A DNA stretch of 64,000 nt from Streptomyces sp. NBC_00510 (GTDB taxonomy: Bacteria; Actinomycetota; Actinomycetes; Streptomycetales; Streptomycetaceae), in the NCBI GenBank assembly GCA_036013505.1, contig CP107851.1:4411501-4475500 (forward strand). Reading direction: 5' to 3'. Shown piece by piece: positions 10,214-30,963 of this stretch. The notes below the pieces were generated by a model, which worked only from the letters and a program-made list of their open reading frames with translations, was not told the DNA's origin and ran no database searches. Made by a program: the position numbers and the translations under genes. The stretch's first letter is position 1. Each line of letters starts with the position of its first letter.

Positions 10214-12253
10214 GTGAAGATCGTCCCCACCCGTCGGCGCTTCCTCGCCGCGTTCGCCGCCGGCTCCGCGGCCGTCGCCCTGGGCGGCTGCTCCCGGTCC
10301 GGGGGCACGGCCACCGGTCCGGCGCCCGCCCCCCTGGCGTTCAGCGCCCCGGCGGGCGGGGCGCGGCTGTTCCAGGTGCTGGCGCACCCCGACGACGAGC
10401 TGTACTTCATGAACCCCGACACCGTGCAGGCCGTGGAAGCGGGCGTCCCCGTGGTGTCGGTGTACGTCACCGCGGGCGAGGCGCACGGGGTCAACCGCCC
10501 ACCGGGACAGCCGCGTCCGGCCCCCGACAAGGCCGCCTACTCCGCCGCCCGTCACCAGGGCCTGCGGCAGGCGTACGCGGCGATGCTGGGCACCGACATC
10601 TTCACGCCCTGGCGGCGCGGCACCACGCGGCTGGCCCACGGGATGACCGCCGAGGTCGACACCTTGCGCGTGGGCGACCGGGAGGCGGTGCTGGTCTTCC
10701 TCAACCTCGCCATGCACGGCACGACCGACAGGGTCGGGCTGCCGCAACTGTGGCAGCTGCCAGGCATGACGCTGCCGACCTTCGCCTCGGCGGGCTCACC
10801 GAACGCCGCCAGGGACACCTACACCCACGAGGTACTGGTGGACGTGCTCGCCGGACTGCTGCGGCACCACCGGCCGACCCTCGTCCACACCCTCGACCCC
10901 GACCCGGACATGGAGGCCAACGCGGCCACCCGGCGACGGGACGTCGAGCAACCCGGCTACAGCGACCACTGGGACCACACCGCGACCGCGCTGTTCACCT
11001 GGAAGGCGATCGCCCGCTACGCCGAGGGCGTCGCCCGCGGCGAGGGCATCGCGCCCGCCTTCCTGACGACGGCCTACCGCGGCTACTACAACCACCACTG
11101 GCCCTACAACCTCCCGCCCGCGCTGCTGCGCCGGAAGGCCGGCTACCTCGCCCCGTACGGAGGCGCCCCCGACTGGCCGTGCGGCGACCCCTCCGGCTGC
11201 GGCGACTACCAGGTCGGCATGGGCAGGCCGCTCGCCAACCGCAAGGGCTGGGTGCGCAGCACCCACTACCGCCACCCCGGCGCCCGCCTGGTACCGGGGA
11301 CCGACGCGCAGGGGCGGCTGGTCGCCCACGGGGTGCTCGGCACGCGCGCGGTGCGCTGGCGGGAGACCGCACCCGGCAGCGGGCGCTGGGGCACGCCGCG
11401 GGACCTGGGCGGCGGACCGCTCGCCCCCGCGCTGAGCGTCGTCACCGACCCGGCCGGCGGCGGACCGCTGCTGTTCGCGCTGCGGTTCGCCGCCCTGGAG
11501 AGCGACCGGGCGGCCAACACCCGTGACGTCGTGGTGCTGGCGGAGGGCCGCGACTGGGAGGGGCTGGGCTCGCCCGAGGACGACCCGGACCGGGGGCGCA
11601 GGATCGGCGTACCCGTCGCGGTGGCCGCGCCGGACCGCCGGGTGCACCTGTTCGTGCGCAACGCGGCCAAGGGCCTGAGCACCCGCGTACGGGAGCCTGA
11701 CGGCACGTGGACCGGCTGGCAGGACCTGGGCGGCGGCGAGGTGCAGGACGGGCTGAGCGCGGTCGTGGACCGCGACGGGAGGGTGCATGTGTTCGCCGCC
11801 GGGCGGACCGCCGTGCACCACTGGTCCCAGGACGCGCCGGGCCGGCCGCTCCTCTGCCGGGCGCTGACCGCGCTGCCGGTCCCCGCCGATCCCCCGGCGG
11901 CCGCGGCGGAGCCCGACGGCTCCCTGTCCCTGGTCTACCGCCTGCCCGCGAGCGACGGACTCCTCGTCCACCGGCTCGGCGTGGTCCCGGCGGCGCTCGG
12001 GCCGGACCGGCCGCGGCTCTTCGACGGTTACGGCCCCCTCGCCCAGGCCCACGGGCTGCTCGCCGGACGCGCCGCCGACGGTGCCGTCCACGTCGCCGGC
12101 CTCACGCACCCGGCCGGCGCGCTGCGCCGGGGCGCCCCCGGGTACGGCTTCCCGGCCCTGCACACCCGCCCCGGGGCCCGGCCGGCCGTCGTGGGGTTCG
12201 GGACGGACGCCACGCCCTGGATCTGGCGGCCGGAGCTGCGCACCCCGGTCTAG
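10214..12253 (+). CDS. PIG-L family deacetylase, predicted Tat lipoprotein with C-terminal propeller-like region
   Basis: A 679-aa exported enzyme. The N-terminus carries a twin-arginine motif (RRRFLAAF) and a lipobox ending at C26 (ALGGC), so it is probably exported folded and lipid-anchored. The zinc-binding motif HPDDE (58-62) and the later SDHWDHTA histidines define the LmbE/PIG-L N-acetyl-sugar deacetylase fold. From about residue 365 to the end is a repetitive region (recurring W-x-D-L-G-G and RVHLF/VHVFA segments) resembling a beta-propeller lectin-like domain, which could bind glycans. The start is GTG. It is convergent with tuf across a shared terminator. The natural substrate cannot be told from sequence. 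Confidence 0.88.
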   Translation: MKIVPTRRRFLAAFAAGSAAVALGGCSRSGGTATGPAPAPLAFSAPAGGARLFQVLAHPDDELYFMNPDTVQAVEAGVPVVSVYVTAGEAHGVNRPPGQPRPAPDKAAYSAARHQGLRQAYAAMLGTDIFTPWRRGTTRLAHGMTAEVDTLRVGDREAVLVFLNLAMHGTTDRVGLPQLWQLPGMTLPTFASAGSPNAARDTYTHEVLVDVLAGLLRHHRPTLVHTLDPDPDMEANAATRRRDVEQPGYSDHWDHTATALFTWKAIARYAEGVARGEGIAPAFLTTAYRGYYNHHWPYNLPPALLRRKAGYLAPYGGAPDWPCGDPSGCGDYQVGMGRPLANRKGWVRSTHYRHPGARLVPGTDAQGRLVAHGVLGTRAVRWRETAPGSGRWGTPRDLGGGPLAPALSVVTDPAGGGPLLFALRFAALESDRAANTRDVVVLAEGRDWEGLGSPEDDPDRGRRIGVPVAVAAPDRRVHLFVRNAAKGLSTRVREPDGTWTGWQDLGGGEVQDGLSAVVDRDGRVHVFAAGRTAVHHWSQDAPGRPLLCRALTALPVPADPPAAAAEPDGSLSLVYRLPASDGLLVHRLGVVPAALGPDRPRLFDGYGPLAQAHGLLAGRAADGAVHVAGLTHPAGALRRGAPGYGFPALHTRPGARPAVVGFGTDATPWIWRPELRTPV

Positions 12254-12289
12254 CCCCCCGGCCCCCCGGCCCCGGGCCCGGAAAACGCC

Positions 12290-12331
12290 GAGGGCCCCGG
12301 CCCACCGCGTGAACGGTGGGCCGGGGCCCTC
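12290..12331. terminator. Bidirectional terminator between PIG-L gene and tuf
   Basis: A perfect 18-bp inverted repeat (arms 12290-12307 and 12314-12331, left arm GAGGGCCCCGGCCCACCG) with a 6-nt loop lies between the convergent stops at 12253 and 12372. It can serve both strands. Confidence 0.9.
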
Positions 12332-12371
12332 GTACAGCTCGCGTAAGGCAAGCGGCAGATCGCCGGGATCC

Positions 12372-13565
<1,194 letters not shown>

Positions 13566-13725
13566 TGGGGTCCTCCTGTGGAGTTGCTGTACGCCTTACT
13601 TCATCGGCGCCAGGGTGATCTTTGCTGGGTTACGGGCGGCCGGGGCATCCGACGCTCCCCTCGCGGTTCGCGGCGGAATGCCCCCAAGCCTCCCGGTCAA
13701 GCCTAGTGCGGGAACAACTGCTGGG

Positions 13726-15855
<2,130 letters not shown>

Positions 15856-15897
15856 AAGGCTTCAGTCTTCTCTCGGTTCTCTCGATGGGGGCGCGGA

Positions 15898-16368
15898 CTA
15901 CCAGCGGTAGTGCGCGAAGGCCTTGTTGGACTCGGCCATCTTGTGGGTGTCCTCGCGACGCTTCACCGCGGCGCCCAGACCGTTGCTGGCGTCCATCAGC
16001 TCGTTCATCAGACGCTCGGTCATGGTCTTCTCGCGGCGGGCGCGGGAGTAACCCACCAGCCAGCGCAGCGCCAGGGTGTTGGCACGGCCGGGGCGGACCT
16101 CGATCGGCACCTGGTAGGTCGCGCCACCGACACGGCGGGACTTGACCTCCAGGGAGGGCTTGACGTTCTCCAGGGCGCGCTTGAGCGTGATGACCGGGTC
16201 CTGCCCGGTCTTCTCGCGCAGGCCCTCGAGGGCGCCGTACACGATGCGCTCGGCGGTGGAGCGCTTGCCGTGCAGCAGGATCTTGTTGACGAGCGACGTC
16301 ACCAGAGGAGAACCGTAGACCGGGTCGATGATGACCGGGCGCTTCGGGGCGGGGCCCTTACGAGGCAT
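15898..16368 (-). CDS. rpsG: 30S ribosomal protein S7
   Basis: S7 (156 aa) is the primary binder of the 16S 3' domain. [20 protein letters not shown] at the start and the C-terminal AHYRW are typical of bacterial S7. It starts 2 bp after the rpsL stop. Confidence 0.98.
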   Translation of the reverse strand: MPRKGPAPKRPVIIDPVYGSPLVTSLVNKILLHGKRSTAERIVYGALEGLREKTGQDPVITLKRALENVKPSLEVKSRRVGGATYQVPIEVRPGRANTLALRWLVGYSRARREKTMTERLMNELMDASNGLGAAVKRREDTHKMAESNKAFAHYRW

Positions 16369-16370
16369 TC

Positions 16371-16742
16371 TTACTTCTCCTTCTTGGCGCCGTAGCGGCT
16401 GCGGGCCTGCTTGCGGTTCTTGACACCCTGGGTGTCGAGCGAACCGCGGATGATCTTGTAGCGAACACCCGGCAGGTCCTTCACACGACCACCACGCACG
16501 AGCACGATGGAGTGCTCCTGCAGGTTGTGACCCTCACCCGGGATGTAAGCGGTGACCTCGATGCCGCTGGTCAGTCGCACACGCGCGACCTTACGCAGGG
16601 CAGAGTTCGGCTTCTTCGGGGTGGTCGTGTAGACGCGCGTGCAGACGCCGCGGCGCTGAGGGGAACCCTTCAGTGCGGGCGTCTTGTTCTTCTCGACCTT
16701 GTCCTGCCGGCCCTTTCGGACCAGCTGCTGGATCGTAGGCAC
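16371..16742 (-). CDS. rpsL: 30S ribosomal protein S12
   Basis: S12 (123 aa) controls decoding accuracy. Lysines at 43 (TTPKKPNS) and 88 (GGRVKDLPG), the usual positions of streptomycin-resistance mutations, are both wild type. It heads the str operon, 300 bp from the next gene upstream, with the shared hairpin element in its leader. Confidence 0.98.
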   Translation of the reverse strand: MPTIQQLVRKGRQDKVEKNKTPALKGSPQRRGVCTRVYTTTPKKPNSALRKVARVRLTSGIEVTAYIPGEGHNLQEHSIVLVRGGRVKDLPGVRYKIIRGSLDTQGVKNRKQARSRYGAKKEK

Positions 16743-17042
16743 CGTTTCTCCGGTTTCTGTGTGCCGACTCGATACTTCTAACCTGGGGTTTCAGCGGCTC
16801 ACGCCGACCCACGCGGTCGGGTGTGTCGCGCACCTCATACGATTTCCGTCGAAACGAAACTGCGTATTTGTCGGTGTATCGGCCTCGGTGTCCCGTACGG
16901 ACAAGTGCACGCACGAGAACCCGGGCACACCCCAGGCACAAGGTCAGAGCGTACCCAGCGCCCAGCCTTCGGTCAAAACATATGGTCTCGGCCGATGCCG
17001 CACCCTCCCGCCGGGCCCCGCGGGGAGCTCGCGAGAACGCAC
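16743..17042 (-). promoter_or_regulatory. str operon leader and promoter region with shared hairpin
   Basis: A 300-bp gap upstream of rpsL. At 16804-16829 lies the 26-bp element (hairpin CCGACC-CACGC-GGTCGG plus GTGTCGC flank) found also ahead of rpsJ, one base different. Further upstream the sequence becomes locally AT-richer (around 16835-16885), the likely promoter region, but several -10 candidates compete and I do not choose one. Confidence 0.6.
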
Positions 17043-17474
17043 TCAGCCGTGACTGACCGCCACTACCACCATAACGACGATCGCCGTGATCGCGACCGTG
17101 AACGCGGTCAGAAGGTATCCCATCACCAGTCCGCACACCGCGAGCGCGTCGCCCCGCTCGCCCGTGCGCCGGATCTCCCGGCGCGCCATGTGCCCCAGCA
17201 CCACGGCCGGTATCCCGGGGATCACCAGTCCGAACATGCCCACCGCGCCGCAGACCAGTGAGGCGACCGCCTTGGCGTTGACCGGCGGCGGGGGCGCGGG
17301 GAGCCGGCGTGGGCGCGGGATGTCCGCGGTGAGTCCGTACAGCTCCTGGTACGTCACCGCCTGGTAGGCCAGCCCCACCCGGTCCTCGAACTCCGGCTGG
17401 GTCAACCGCCCTTCGGTGAACGCAGCCTTGAGCACGTCCACCGTACGCTCGCGATCATCGTTCGCAGCCCGCAT
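17043..17474 (-). CDS. DUF1707/DUF4190 small membrane protein
   Basis: A 143-aa protein. Residues 1-50 match the DUF1707 module (NDDRERTVDVLKAAFTEGRL, then EFEDRVGLAYQAVTYQEL), a short helical domain common in actinobacteria. After a proline-rich linker come two hydrophobic segments (about 70-95 and 113-140) typical of DUF4190. The terminal segment suggests a membrane protein with a cytoplasmic N-terminus. It lies between rpsL and rpoC on the same strand. No enzymatic role can be inferred. Confidence 0.85.
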   Translation of the reverse strand: MRAANDDRERTVDVLKAAFTEGRLTQPEFEDRVGLAYQAVTYQELYGLTADIPRPRRLPAPPPPVNAKAVASLVCGAVGMFGLVIPGIPAVVLGHMARREIRRTGERGDALAVCGLVMGYLLTAFTVAITAIVVMVVVAVSHG

Positions 17475-17599
17475 CGCTCCATTATGCCCGGAAAACCACG
17501 TTCCCAGGGCGCCCCGTCACACGGTCGGCCGGTCCGTGCCGCCCCTCCCCCGGCCGTACCGCCCCGGAAAGGCCCCACAGGCCCGTCCAGGGCGGCACA

Positions 17600-17643
17600 A
17601 AGCCGCTGGGCGGCCACCCCGAGGGATGGCCGCCCAGCGGCTT
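17600..17643 (-). terminator. rpoC terminator
   Basis: A perfect 17-bp inverted repeat (17600-17616 with 17627-17643, arm AAGCCGCTGGGCGGCCA) begins 13 bp past the rpoC stop. It ends the rpoBC transcript before the DUF1707 gene. Confidence 0.9.
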
Positions 17644-17655
17644 CGAGCGGACGAC

Positions 17656-21555
<3,900 letters not shown>

Positions 21556-21652
21556 TTTGTCGTCAATCCCTCTTTCGGGGTCGAAAGTCAAACATGTCTG
21601 AACGGTCCGGGGGAGGCGGGGAGCTGCTCACGGCAGCTCCCCGGCCGGCCCG

Positions 21653-25141
<3,489 letters not shown>

Positions 25142-25646
25142 GAGGGGGTCCTTCCGAGGGCTCGGACTCACTACGCGCGTACCGGCTTCCGCCCCCGGGC
25201 GCAGACAAGGAGGCCCTGGTCAGGACGGTTCCTCATGTGTGCTCAGGCTTGGGCTTGCCCCTGGTGACGGGCCAGGCGGCAGCTAACAGGCAGCGCAAAG
25301 GGTCAGTGTAGCCACTTGGCACACTGATGTCCAGTGCAGAGTTTCGGAGACCGGTACTGCACCAATCTCGTCCTCCGGAGGGGTCGGTAGGAGCCCCTTG
25401 TTGTGAGCCGTCATGCCCTCTTTCACGCTTGCCACGCTAGGCATTCCCGCATCGCCTTCGTTCCATGCCTCGGTCCATGGCCGATGTGACGACGCGTCCT
25501 GAGAATCGCGCGCTGCGTGCGGTTCGTCAAGGCCTCCGCCCCGCGGAGATCGTCACAGCTCGAGGAAGCCGACGGTCCCGGAACAGTGATGATCACCCTA
25601 CCCGGGTCGGTCGCCGGACCGGGTGACGCACCACGCAAACGACCGA
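25142..25646 (-). promoter_or_regulatory. rpoB upstream region
   Basis: A gap of about 500 bp between rplL and rpoB. No credible gene is visible on either strand. Because a terminator hairpin follows rplL, a promoter for rpoBC should lie here; I cannot pick it with confidence. Confidence 0.45.
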
Positions 25647-25674
25647 GGGCGGCCACCCGAAAGGGTGGCCGCCC
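25647..25674 (-). terminator. rplJL terminator
   Basis: A perfect 12-bp stem (GGGCGGCCACCC, 25647-25658, with 25663-25674) closed by a GAAA tetraloop on the plus strand, 34 bp past the rplL stop. It likely ends or attenuates rplJL transcription before rpoB. Confidence 0.85.
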
Positions 25675-25707
25675 CGCGGCTGATCAGCCCCCCGGAAGGG
25701 GCAGGGA

Positions 25708-26091
25708 TCACTTGACCTCGACGGACGCGCCCGCGGCCTTGAGGGACTCGGCGGCCTTCTCGGCGGCCTCCTTGTTGACCTTCTCGAGGACCGGCTTCGG
25801 GGTGCCGTCGACGAGGTCCTTGGCCTCCTTCAGACCCAGGGAGGTCAGCTCGCGCACGACCTTGATGACCTGGATCTTCTTCTCACCGGCGCCGGTGAGG
25901 ATGACGTCGAACTCGTCCTTCTCCTCGACGGCCTCGGCGACCGGGGCACCCGGGCCCGCAACGCCGACGGCGACCGGGGCGGCGGCGGTGACGTCGAACT
26001 TGTCCTCGAAGGCCTTCACGAACTCGGAGAGCTCGATGAGGGTCATCTCCTCGAACTGCGCGAGCAGGTCGTCCTGGCTGAGCTTCGCCAT
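25708..26091 (-). CDS. rplL: 50S ribosomal protein L7/L12
   Basis: L7/L12 (127 aa) is the multicopy stalk protein that recruits translation GTPases. The N-terminal dimerisation helix, the alanine/glycine/valine hinge (about residues 37-55) and the C-terminal domain ([26 protein letters not shown]) are present. It is 81 bp after rplJ. Confidence 0.98.
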   Translation of the reverse strand: MAKLSQDDLLAQFEEMTLIELSEFVKAFEDKFDVTAAAPVAVGVAGPGAPVAEAVEEKDEFDVILTGAGEKKIQVIKVVRELTSLGLKEAKDLVDGTPKPVLEKVNKEAAEKAAESLKAAGASVEVK

Positions 26092-26172
26092 GATGGCGGT
26101 CCTTCCACTAATTCGGCAGGTGCCGGATGTACATGTCGGCGGGCGTACGGGCCCGCTAGAGCACGGGAGTGA

Positions 26173-26727
26173 CTACTCCGCGTCCTCGGCGGGAGCCGGC
26201 GTACCGGCACCGCCCTGCTCGACCTTCTCGCGCAGCGCTTCCACGGTGCGGACGAGCTTCGAAGGCAGGGCCTGGAAGACAGCAGCGGCCTGGCCCTGCT
26301 TTGCCTTCATGGCACCCGCCAGCTTGGCGAGCAGCACCTCGCGGGACTCGAGGTCCGCGAGCTTCTTGATCTCATCGGCGGACAGCGGCTTGCCGTCAAG
26401 CACACCGCCCTTGATGATGAGGTTCGGGTTCTCCTTGGCGAAGTCACGGAGACCCTTCGCCGACTCCACCGGGTCACCGGTGACGAAGGCGACCGCCGTC
26501 GGACCCGCGAACAGGTCGTCCAGAGCGGTGATCCCGGCCTCGTTGGCCGCGATCTTGGTCAGCGTGTTCTTCACCACGGCGTACTGGGCGTTCTCACCGA
26601 GCGAACGGCGCAGCGTCTTGAGCTGCGCCACGGTGAGACCGCGGTACTCGGTCAGCACGGCGGCGTTGGAGCTGCGGAACTTGTCCGTCAGCTCGGCAAC
26701 CGAACCGGCCTTGTCGGGCCTCGCCAT
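26173..26727 (-). CDS. rplJ: 50S ribosomal protein L10
   Basis: L10 (184 aa) anchors the L7/L12 stalk and, in many bacteria, represses its own mRNA by binding the leader. The start is the ATG at 26727 ([17 protein letters not shown]), with ribosome-binding site GGAAGGAGG. The upstream extension of the frame runs through the leader hairpin and is not coding. The C-terminal alanine-rich helix that binds L12 is visible. Confidence 0.97.
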   Translation of the reverse strand: MARPDKAGSVAELTDKFRSSNAAVLTEYRGLTVAQLKTLRRSLGENAQYAVVKNTLTKIAANEAGITALDDLFAGPTAVAFVTGDPVESAKGLRDFAKENPNLIIKGGVLDGKPLSADEIKKLADLESREVLLAKLAGAMKAKQGQAAAVFQALPSKLVRTVEALREKVEQGGAGTPAPAEDAE

Positions 26728-26998
26728 AGAGCCTCGGCCTCCTTCCGGGTGATTCGGACCGCACGGGAAGGGGCCGGGCAAAACAAACGCCCCGGCGCAG
26801 GCGCACGGGGCGTGACTCGACCGGGATCGCGAGGAGCGTTTCCGGGAGTGCATCCACTGTCACCTGCGCGGGCCGTCCGCATCAGCGGATCCTTCGGCTG
26901 CCGCGCCCTCACGGGCGCGCCAACAACCAGCGGTCTTTGGCTTCCATTGAAGAGTACGCGAACGGATCCGCGCCAGGCAAATCCGGTGTCGGGGCAGG
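26728..26998 (-). promoter_or_regulatory. rplJ leader with attenuator-like hairpin
   Basis: A 271-bp leader. In the transcribed (minus) sense the hairpin at 26787-26813 (arms ACGCCCCG/CGGGGCGT) is followed by the T-rich TTGTTTTG, the form of an intrinsic terminator, 60 bp upstream of the rplJ start. L10-type autoregulation of this operon is known in other bacteria; here premature termination is the inference. Confidence 0.55.
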
Positions 26999-27952
26999 TC
27001 AGCCCGTGAGGCCGGAGCCCCCGGTCAAGCCTGACGCCTTCATGTCCCCGAGCATCCCGAAGAGGTCGACGGTGTCCTTCGCCGGCGGCGCCTGGACGCT
27101 CACCGCGGTGCCGTAGTCGGAGTAGGAGGCGTTCATGCGGAGCGTGCCCTCGGGCGTCTTCACGCCCACGACCATCTTCACCGGGTAGTGGTCCTGGTTG
27201 ACCCAGATCTCGGTGTCGTAGCCCTTGATGCCCGCCTTCTCGGCGTTGGCGACCAGGGCCTTGCGCTCCTTCTCGGACAGGACGCCGGTGGCCTTGTTGG
27301 CGTCCACCATCTCCGCGAAGGTCAGCGTGCCCTTGTAGTGGTCCGCCTGGACACCTCCGACCTTCTCCGCGCCGACGTGCTTCAGGCTGGGCGACTGGAG
27401 CAGCAGGGCGAGCTGCTCGGCCGGGTCCTGGTTCATGTTGTTCAGGCCGCCGGTCATCTGCTTCTGCAGCTCTTCGCTGCCGCTCACCTCGGCCGCGGCC
27501 TTCAGGTCCAGCTTCATCCAGCGCTTGCCGTCCATCTCGGCGGCCTGCTTCGCCCCCATGTCCATGTACATGGCCTGGTCCAGCATGATCATGCGGATCC
27601 GGGAGGGGGCGTCCGGGTCGGCGGCGGTGAAGGCAGAGCCCGCCATGGTGACGTCCATGACCGCTGGGTCCCACCCCTGCACGCCGGCGATCCGCAGGGT
27701 GCCGCCGCCCTGTGCGCCGGCCGGCAGGGTGAGCGTCATGCGCACCTTGGCGGACTTCGCCTCCGAGGTCTTCTCGAAGGCGGCCTGGATGGCCTTGGCG
27801 ACCTCGCCCTGCGCCTGGACCGCCCCGTGGGGCGCATCGGCCTTCTTGCGCTTCTTGCCGCCCCCGTCGCCGTCGTCGCAGCCCGCGAGCCCGACCACGA
27901 CGGCCACGGCCGCCAGACCGACGCCCAGACGCTTCGCTGCCGACAAGCTCAT
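26999..27952 (-). CDS. Predicted lipoprotein of LolA/LppX-like type
   Basis: A 317-aa lipoprotein. The signal peptide ends in a lipobox with C25 (VGLAGC); then come a D/G-rich stretch and a basic KKRKK patch before the folded part. The body (about 45-310) has alternating polar/hydrophobic strands ending in KDTVDLFGMLGDM, resembling the LolA/LppX fold of actinobacterial lipoproteins, a tentative match. The start is the ATG at 27952, which begins the signal peptide. It sits between rplA and rplJ, as lipoprotein genes do in S. coelicolor. Function unknown. Confidence 0.8.
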   Translation of the reverse strand: MSLSAAKRLGVGLAAVAVVVGLAGCDDGDGGGKKRKKADAPHGAVQAQGEVAKAIQAAFEKTSEAKSAKVRMTLTLPAGAQGGGTLRIAGVQGWDPAVMDVTMAGSAFTAADPDAPSRIRMIMLDQAMYMDMGAKQAAEMDGKRWMKLDLKAAAEVSGSEELQKQMTGGLNNMNQDPAEQLALLLQSPSLKHVGAEKVGGVQADHYKGTLTFAEMVDANKATGVLSEKERKALVANAEKAGIKGYDTEIWVNQDHYPVKMVVGVKTPEGTLRMNASYSDYGTAVSVQAPPAKDTVDLFGMLGDMKASGLTGGSGLTG

Positions 27953-28043
27953 GAAATCCCCACCCCATGCCGTCCGTCGTCCCCGGGTCCCCGTGGAACC
28001 GCTTGCCACGGTAACGCACCGCGCCGACACGGTCGTGCGAAAA

Positions 28044-28081
28044 AACCGGCCCCGCACCTCCGGAGAGGCGCGGGGCCGGTT
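28044..28081 (-). terminator. rplKA terminator
   Basis: A 12-bp stem (AACCGGCCCCGC, 28044-28055, with 28070-28081) extended by an inner 4-bp stem. Read on the minus strand it is followed by TTTTTT, so it is a classical intrinsic terminator, 33 bp past the rplA stop. Confidence 0.92.
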
Positions 28082-28113
28082 CACAACTGCACGGGCCCAG
28101 GGGCCCGACCCGG

Positions 28114-28839
28114 TCAGACGGAGGCCGGGTCCTCCTCGACGAGGAGGTTACGGGTGCGGTTCGGGTCGACCGGGATGCCGGGGCCCACCGTGGTGCTGAT
28201 GGCGGCCTTCTTGATGTAGCGACCCTTGGCGGCGGACGGCTTCAGACGGAGGATCTCGTCCAGGGCCGCGCCGTAGTTCTCGACCAGCTGCTGCTCACCG
28301 AACGAGGTCTTGCCGATGATGAAGTGCAGGTTCGAGTGCTTGTCGACACGGAACTCGATCTTGCCGCCCTTGATCTCGGTGACGGCCTTGGCCACGTCGG
28401 GGGTGACGGTGCCGGTCTTCGGGTTCGGCATCAGACCACGGGGGCCGAGGACGCGGCCGAGGCGGCCGACCTTGCCCATGAGGTCCGGGGTGGCGACGAC
28501 GGCGTCGAAGTCCAGACGGCCCTTGGCGACCTCGTCGATGAGCTCGTCGGCGCCGACGATGTCGGCGCCCGCGGCACGCGCGGCCTCGGCACGGTCACCG
28601 GTCGCGAAGACCAGGACCCGGGCGGTCTTACCGGTGCCGTGCGGAAGGTTCACGGTGCCACGGACCATCTGGTCGGCCTTGCGCGGGTCGACGCCCAGGC
28701 GGAAGGCCACCTCGACGGTGCCGTCGTACTTGCTGGTGGAGGTGTCCTTGGCGAGACGGACGGCCTCGAGGGGCGCGTACAGACGCTCCCGGTCGATCTT
28801 GGCGTCCGCAGCGCGGAGAGACTTGCTGCGCTTGCTCAC
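28114..28839 (-). CDS. rplA: 50S ribosomal protein L1
   Basis: L1 (241 aa) forms the mobile stalk near the E site and can repress its own operon. [20 protein letters not shown] is the diagnostic motif. It lies 74 bp after rplK and is followed by a T-run terminator. Confidence 0.98.
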   Translation of the reverse strand: MSKRSKSLRAADAKIDRERLYAPLEAVRLAKDTSTSKYDGTVEVAFRLGVDPRKADQMVRGTVNLPHGTGKTARVLVFATGDRAEAARAAGADIVGADELIDEVAKGRLDFDAVVATPDLMGKVGRLGRVLGPRGLMPNPKTGTVTPDVAKAVTEIKGGKIEFRVDKHSNLHFIIGKTSFGEQQLVENYGAALDEILRLKPSAAKGRYIKKAAISTTVGPGIPVDPNRTRNLLVEEDPASV

Positions 28840-28913
28840 TACTGCTCCTGTGTGTCCTGAGGAGTCGTGGTGCGGGCCGAGCAGGCCCTGCCACGGAACT
28901 GCTGGTGGTGTGG

Positions 28914-29348
28914 TCAGCCCTCGACCGTGATGCCCATGGAACGCGCGGTGCCGGCGATGATCTTCTCGGCGGCGTCCAGGTCGTTCGCGTTGAGGTCGGG
29001 CAGCTTGGTCGTGGCGATCTCGCGGACCTGGTCGCGCGTAAGCTTCGCGACCTTGGTCTTGTGCGGCTCGCCGGAGCCCTTCTCCACACCCGCGGCCTTG
29101 AGGATCATGCGGGAAGCCGGCGGGGTCTTGGTGATGAAGGTGAAGGAACGGTCCTCGTAGACCGTGATCTCCACCGGGATCACCCAGCCACGCTGCGACT
29201 CGGTGGCCGCGTTGTAGGCCTTGCAGAACTCCATGATGTTGACGCCGTGCTGACCCAGCGCCGGGCCCACCGGCGGGGCCGGGTTGGCCGCACCAGCGTT
29301 GATCTGGAGCTTGATAAGCCCCGTGACCTTCTTCTTCTTGGGAGGCAT
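28914..29348 (-). CDS. rplK: 50S ribosomal protein L11
   Basis: L11 (144 aa) forms the GTPase-associated centre, the thiostrepton target. The proline-rich N-terminal domain ([20 protein letters not shown]) and C-terminal RNA-binding domain are intact. The start is the ATG at 29348 ([14 protein letters not shown]); a 16-codon upstream extension of the frame lacks family similarity. Confidence 0.98.
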
Positions 29349-29580
29349 GTGCTCTCTCCGGGTCCTAGTGAGAGTTTCCTGCCTGCGAGCAGGCATACCG
29401 CACCACGATAGCGGGTATCGTGCCGAGCTCTGAAACCGAGCAGGTCAGAGACGACCCGGCGGGACACCCGAGGACCCCCGGAAACCGCCTGGAGCGGCCG
29501 TCCGCGCCGCCTGCCGAGGGAGTCTTCGCGGCCGGGCCGGACGCTCGCCCACCCCCGCGGTGACCGTCCCCGCCGTACGC

Positions 29581-29625
29581 GGAAGAGCCCCCGCCCGGCG
29601 GGTGACCGCGGGCGGGGGCTCTTCC
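29581..29625 (-). terminator. nusG terminator
   Basis: A perfect 17-bp inverted repeat (29581-29597 with 29609-29625, arm GGAAGAGCCCCCGCCCG) 14 bp past the nusG stop. It separates secE-nusG from rplKA. Confidence 0.9.
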
Positions 29626-29639
29626 GGTGTTCCGGGCTG

Positions 29640-30458
29640 CTAGTTCTTCTGGATCTGGTCGAAGCTGAGCTCGACCGGGGTCTCGCGGCCGAAGATCTCG
29701 ACGAGGCCCTTGACCTTCTTCGAGTCCGGGTTGATCTCGTTGATCGTGGCCTGCAGCGTCGCGAACGGGCCGTCGGTGACCGTGACCGAGTCGCCGACCT
29801 CGAAGTCCAGCACCTGGACCTCGACCTTGCGCTTCGGGACGGCACCGCCCTCGCCGCCCTCGGCGGCGGCGGCCTGCTCCTCGACCTCCGGGGCCAGCAT
29901 CTTGGTGACCTCGTCCAGCGTCAGCGGGTACGGGTCGTAGGCGTTGCCGACGAAGCCGGTGACGCCGGGGGTGTTGCGGACGACGCCCCAGGACTCGTTC
30001 GTCAGGTCCATGCGCACCAGCACGTAGCCGGGCAGCTTGTTCTGGCGGACGGTGCGGCGGTCGCCGTTCTTGATCTGGACGACCTCTTCCTGGGGCACCT
30101 CGGCCTGGTAGATGTAGTCCTCGACGTTCAGCGAGACGGCGCGCTGCTCCAGGTTGGACTTCACGCGGTTCTCGTAGCCGGCGTAGGTGTGGATGACGTA
30201 CCACTCGCCGGGGAGGGCGCGCAGCTCCTCGCGGAACGAGGCGACCGGGTCCACCGGGGCCTGCTCCTCCGCGGCTTCCTCTTCCGTGGCCTCGTCCTCG
30301 TCGACGACCTGGACGGCAGCCTGCTCGGCCGGCTCGCCGGCGGCCTCGTCTGCAGCCTCCGCCTGGTCGATGTCGCCGTCGGCTGCCTCGACGATGTCAA
30401 GCGCGGTGTCGTCGCCCTCGACGGTCTCGTCGGCGTCGTACAGGTTCGGGTCAGACAC
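29640..30458 (-). CDS. nusG: Transcription termination/antitermination factor NusG
   Basis: NusG (272 aa). An acidic N-terminal extension of about 85 residues (rich in D/E/A), usual in streptomycetes, precedes the NGN domain ([23 protein letters not shown]) and a C-terminal KOW domain ([17 protein letters not shown]). The GTG at 30458 is preferred; an upstream in-frame GTG at 30479 adds seven residues. It follows secE by 69 bp. Confidence 0.96.
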   Translation of the reverse strand: MSDPNLYDADETVEGDDTALDIVEAADGDIDQAEAADEAAGEPAEQAAVQVVDEDEATEEEAAEEQAPVDPVASFREELRALPGEWYVIHTYAGYENRVKSNLEQRAVSLNVEDYIYQAEVPQEEVVQIKNGDRRTVRQNKLPGYVLVRMDLTNESWGVVRNTPGVTGFVGNAYDPYPLTLDEVTKMLAPEVEEQAAAAEGGEGGAVPKRKVEVQVLDFEVGDSVTVTDGPFATLQATINEINPDSKKVKGLVEIFGRETPVELSFDQIQKN

Positions 30459-30527
30459 GGTCGCTGCTTCTTCCTTCACGATGTGGAACAGGCGGTCGGG
30501 CGCCGCGGGCGCCCTCCGCGGGAGGAA

Positions 30528-30827
30528 TCACCCGAAGACGTACGAGACGCCCTTGTTGAATCCCCAGTCAATCACGGTAACGAGCGCGATGATGACCACA
30601 ACGAAGACAATCACCACGCTGGTGTAGGTGATGAGCTCGCTGCGCGTGGGCCAGACGACCTTGCGGAGCTCCGCGACGATCTGGCGGTAGAAGAGCGCGA
30701 GGCGCGCGAGGGGCCCCTTCTTGCCGCGCTTGCCGCCGCGGCGGGGCTTCTTGGAGCCGGCGTCCGTGGATTCACCGTCGGGACGACCACTTTCAGGCGT
30801 CGCGGTGGAGCCCAGGGCTTCCGTCAC
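30528..30827 (-). CDS. secE: Preprotein translocase subunit SecE
   Basis: SecE (99 aa) is an essential part of the SecYEG channel. A charged N-terminus precedes the conserved YRQIVAELRKVVWPTRSEL amphipathic helix and a single membrane segment (about 70-90). It is the first protein gene after tRNA-Trp, the usual bacterial arrangement ahead of nusG. Confidence 0.97.
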   Translation of the reverse strand: MTEALGSTATPESGRPDGESTDAGSKKPRRGGKRGKKGPLARLALFYRQIVAELRKVVWPTRSELITYTSVVIVFVVVIIALVTVIDWGFNKGVSYVFG

Positions 30828-30890
30828 TCGTCCTCACCTGAATCCGGGTCGTTTGCCGAAACAATCCTCAAAGCGTCTGCCTGCTTGTAG

Positions 30891-30963
30891 CAGGGCCGGA
30901 GGGACTCGAACCCCCAACCGCTGGTTTTGGAGACCAGTGCTCTACCAATTGAGCTACGACCCT
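30891..30963 (-). tRNA. tRNA-Trp (CCA)
   Basis: A 73-nt cloverleaf: acceptor stem AGGGTCG/CGGCCCT, anticodon loop CTCCAAA giving anticodon CCA, T-loop TTCGAGT, discriminator G. CCA is not encoded. It lies just upstream of secE, as in mycobacteria and streptomycetes. Confidence 0.98.
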
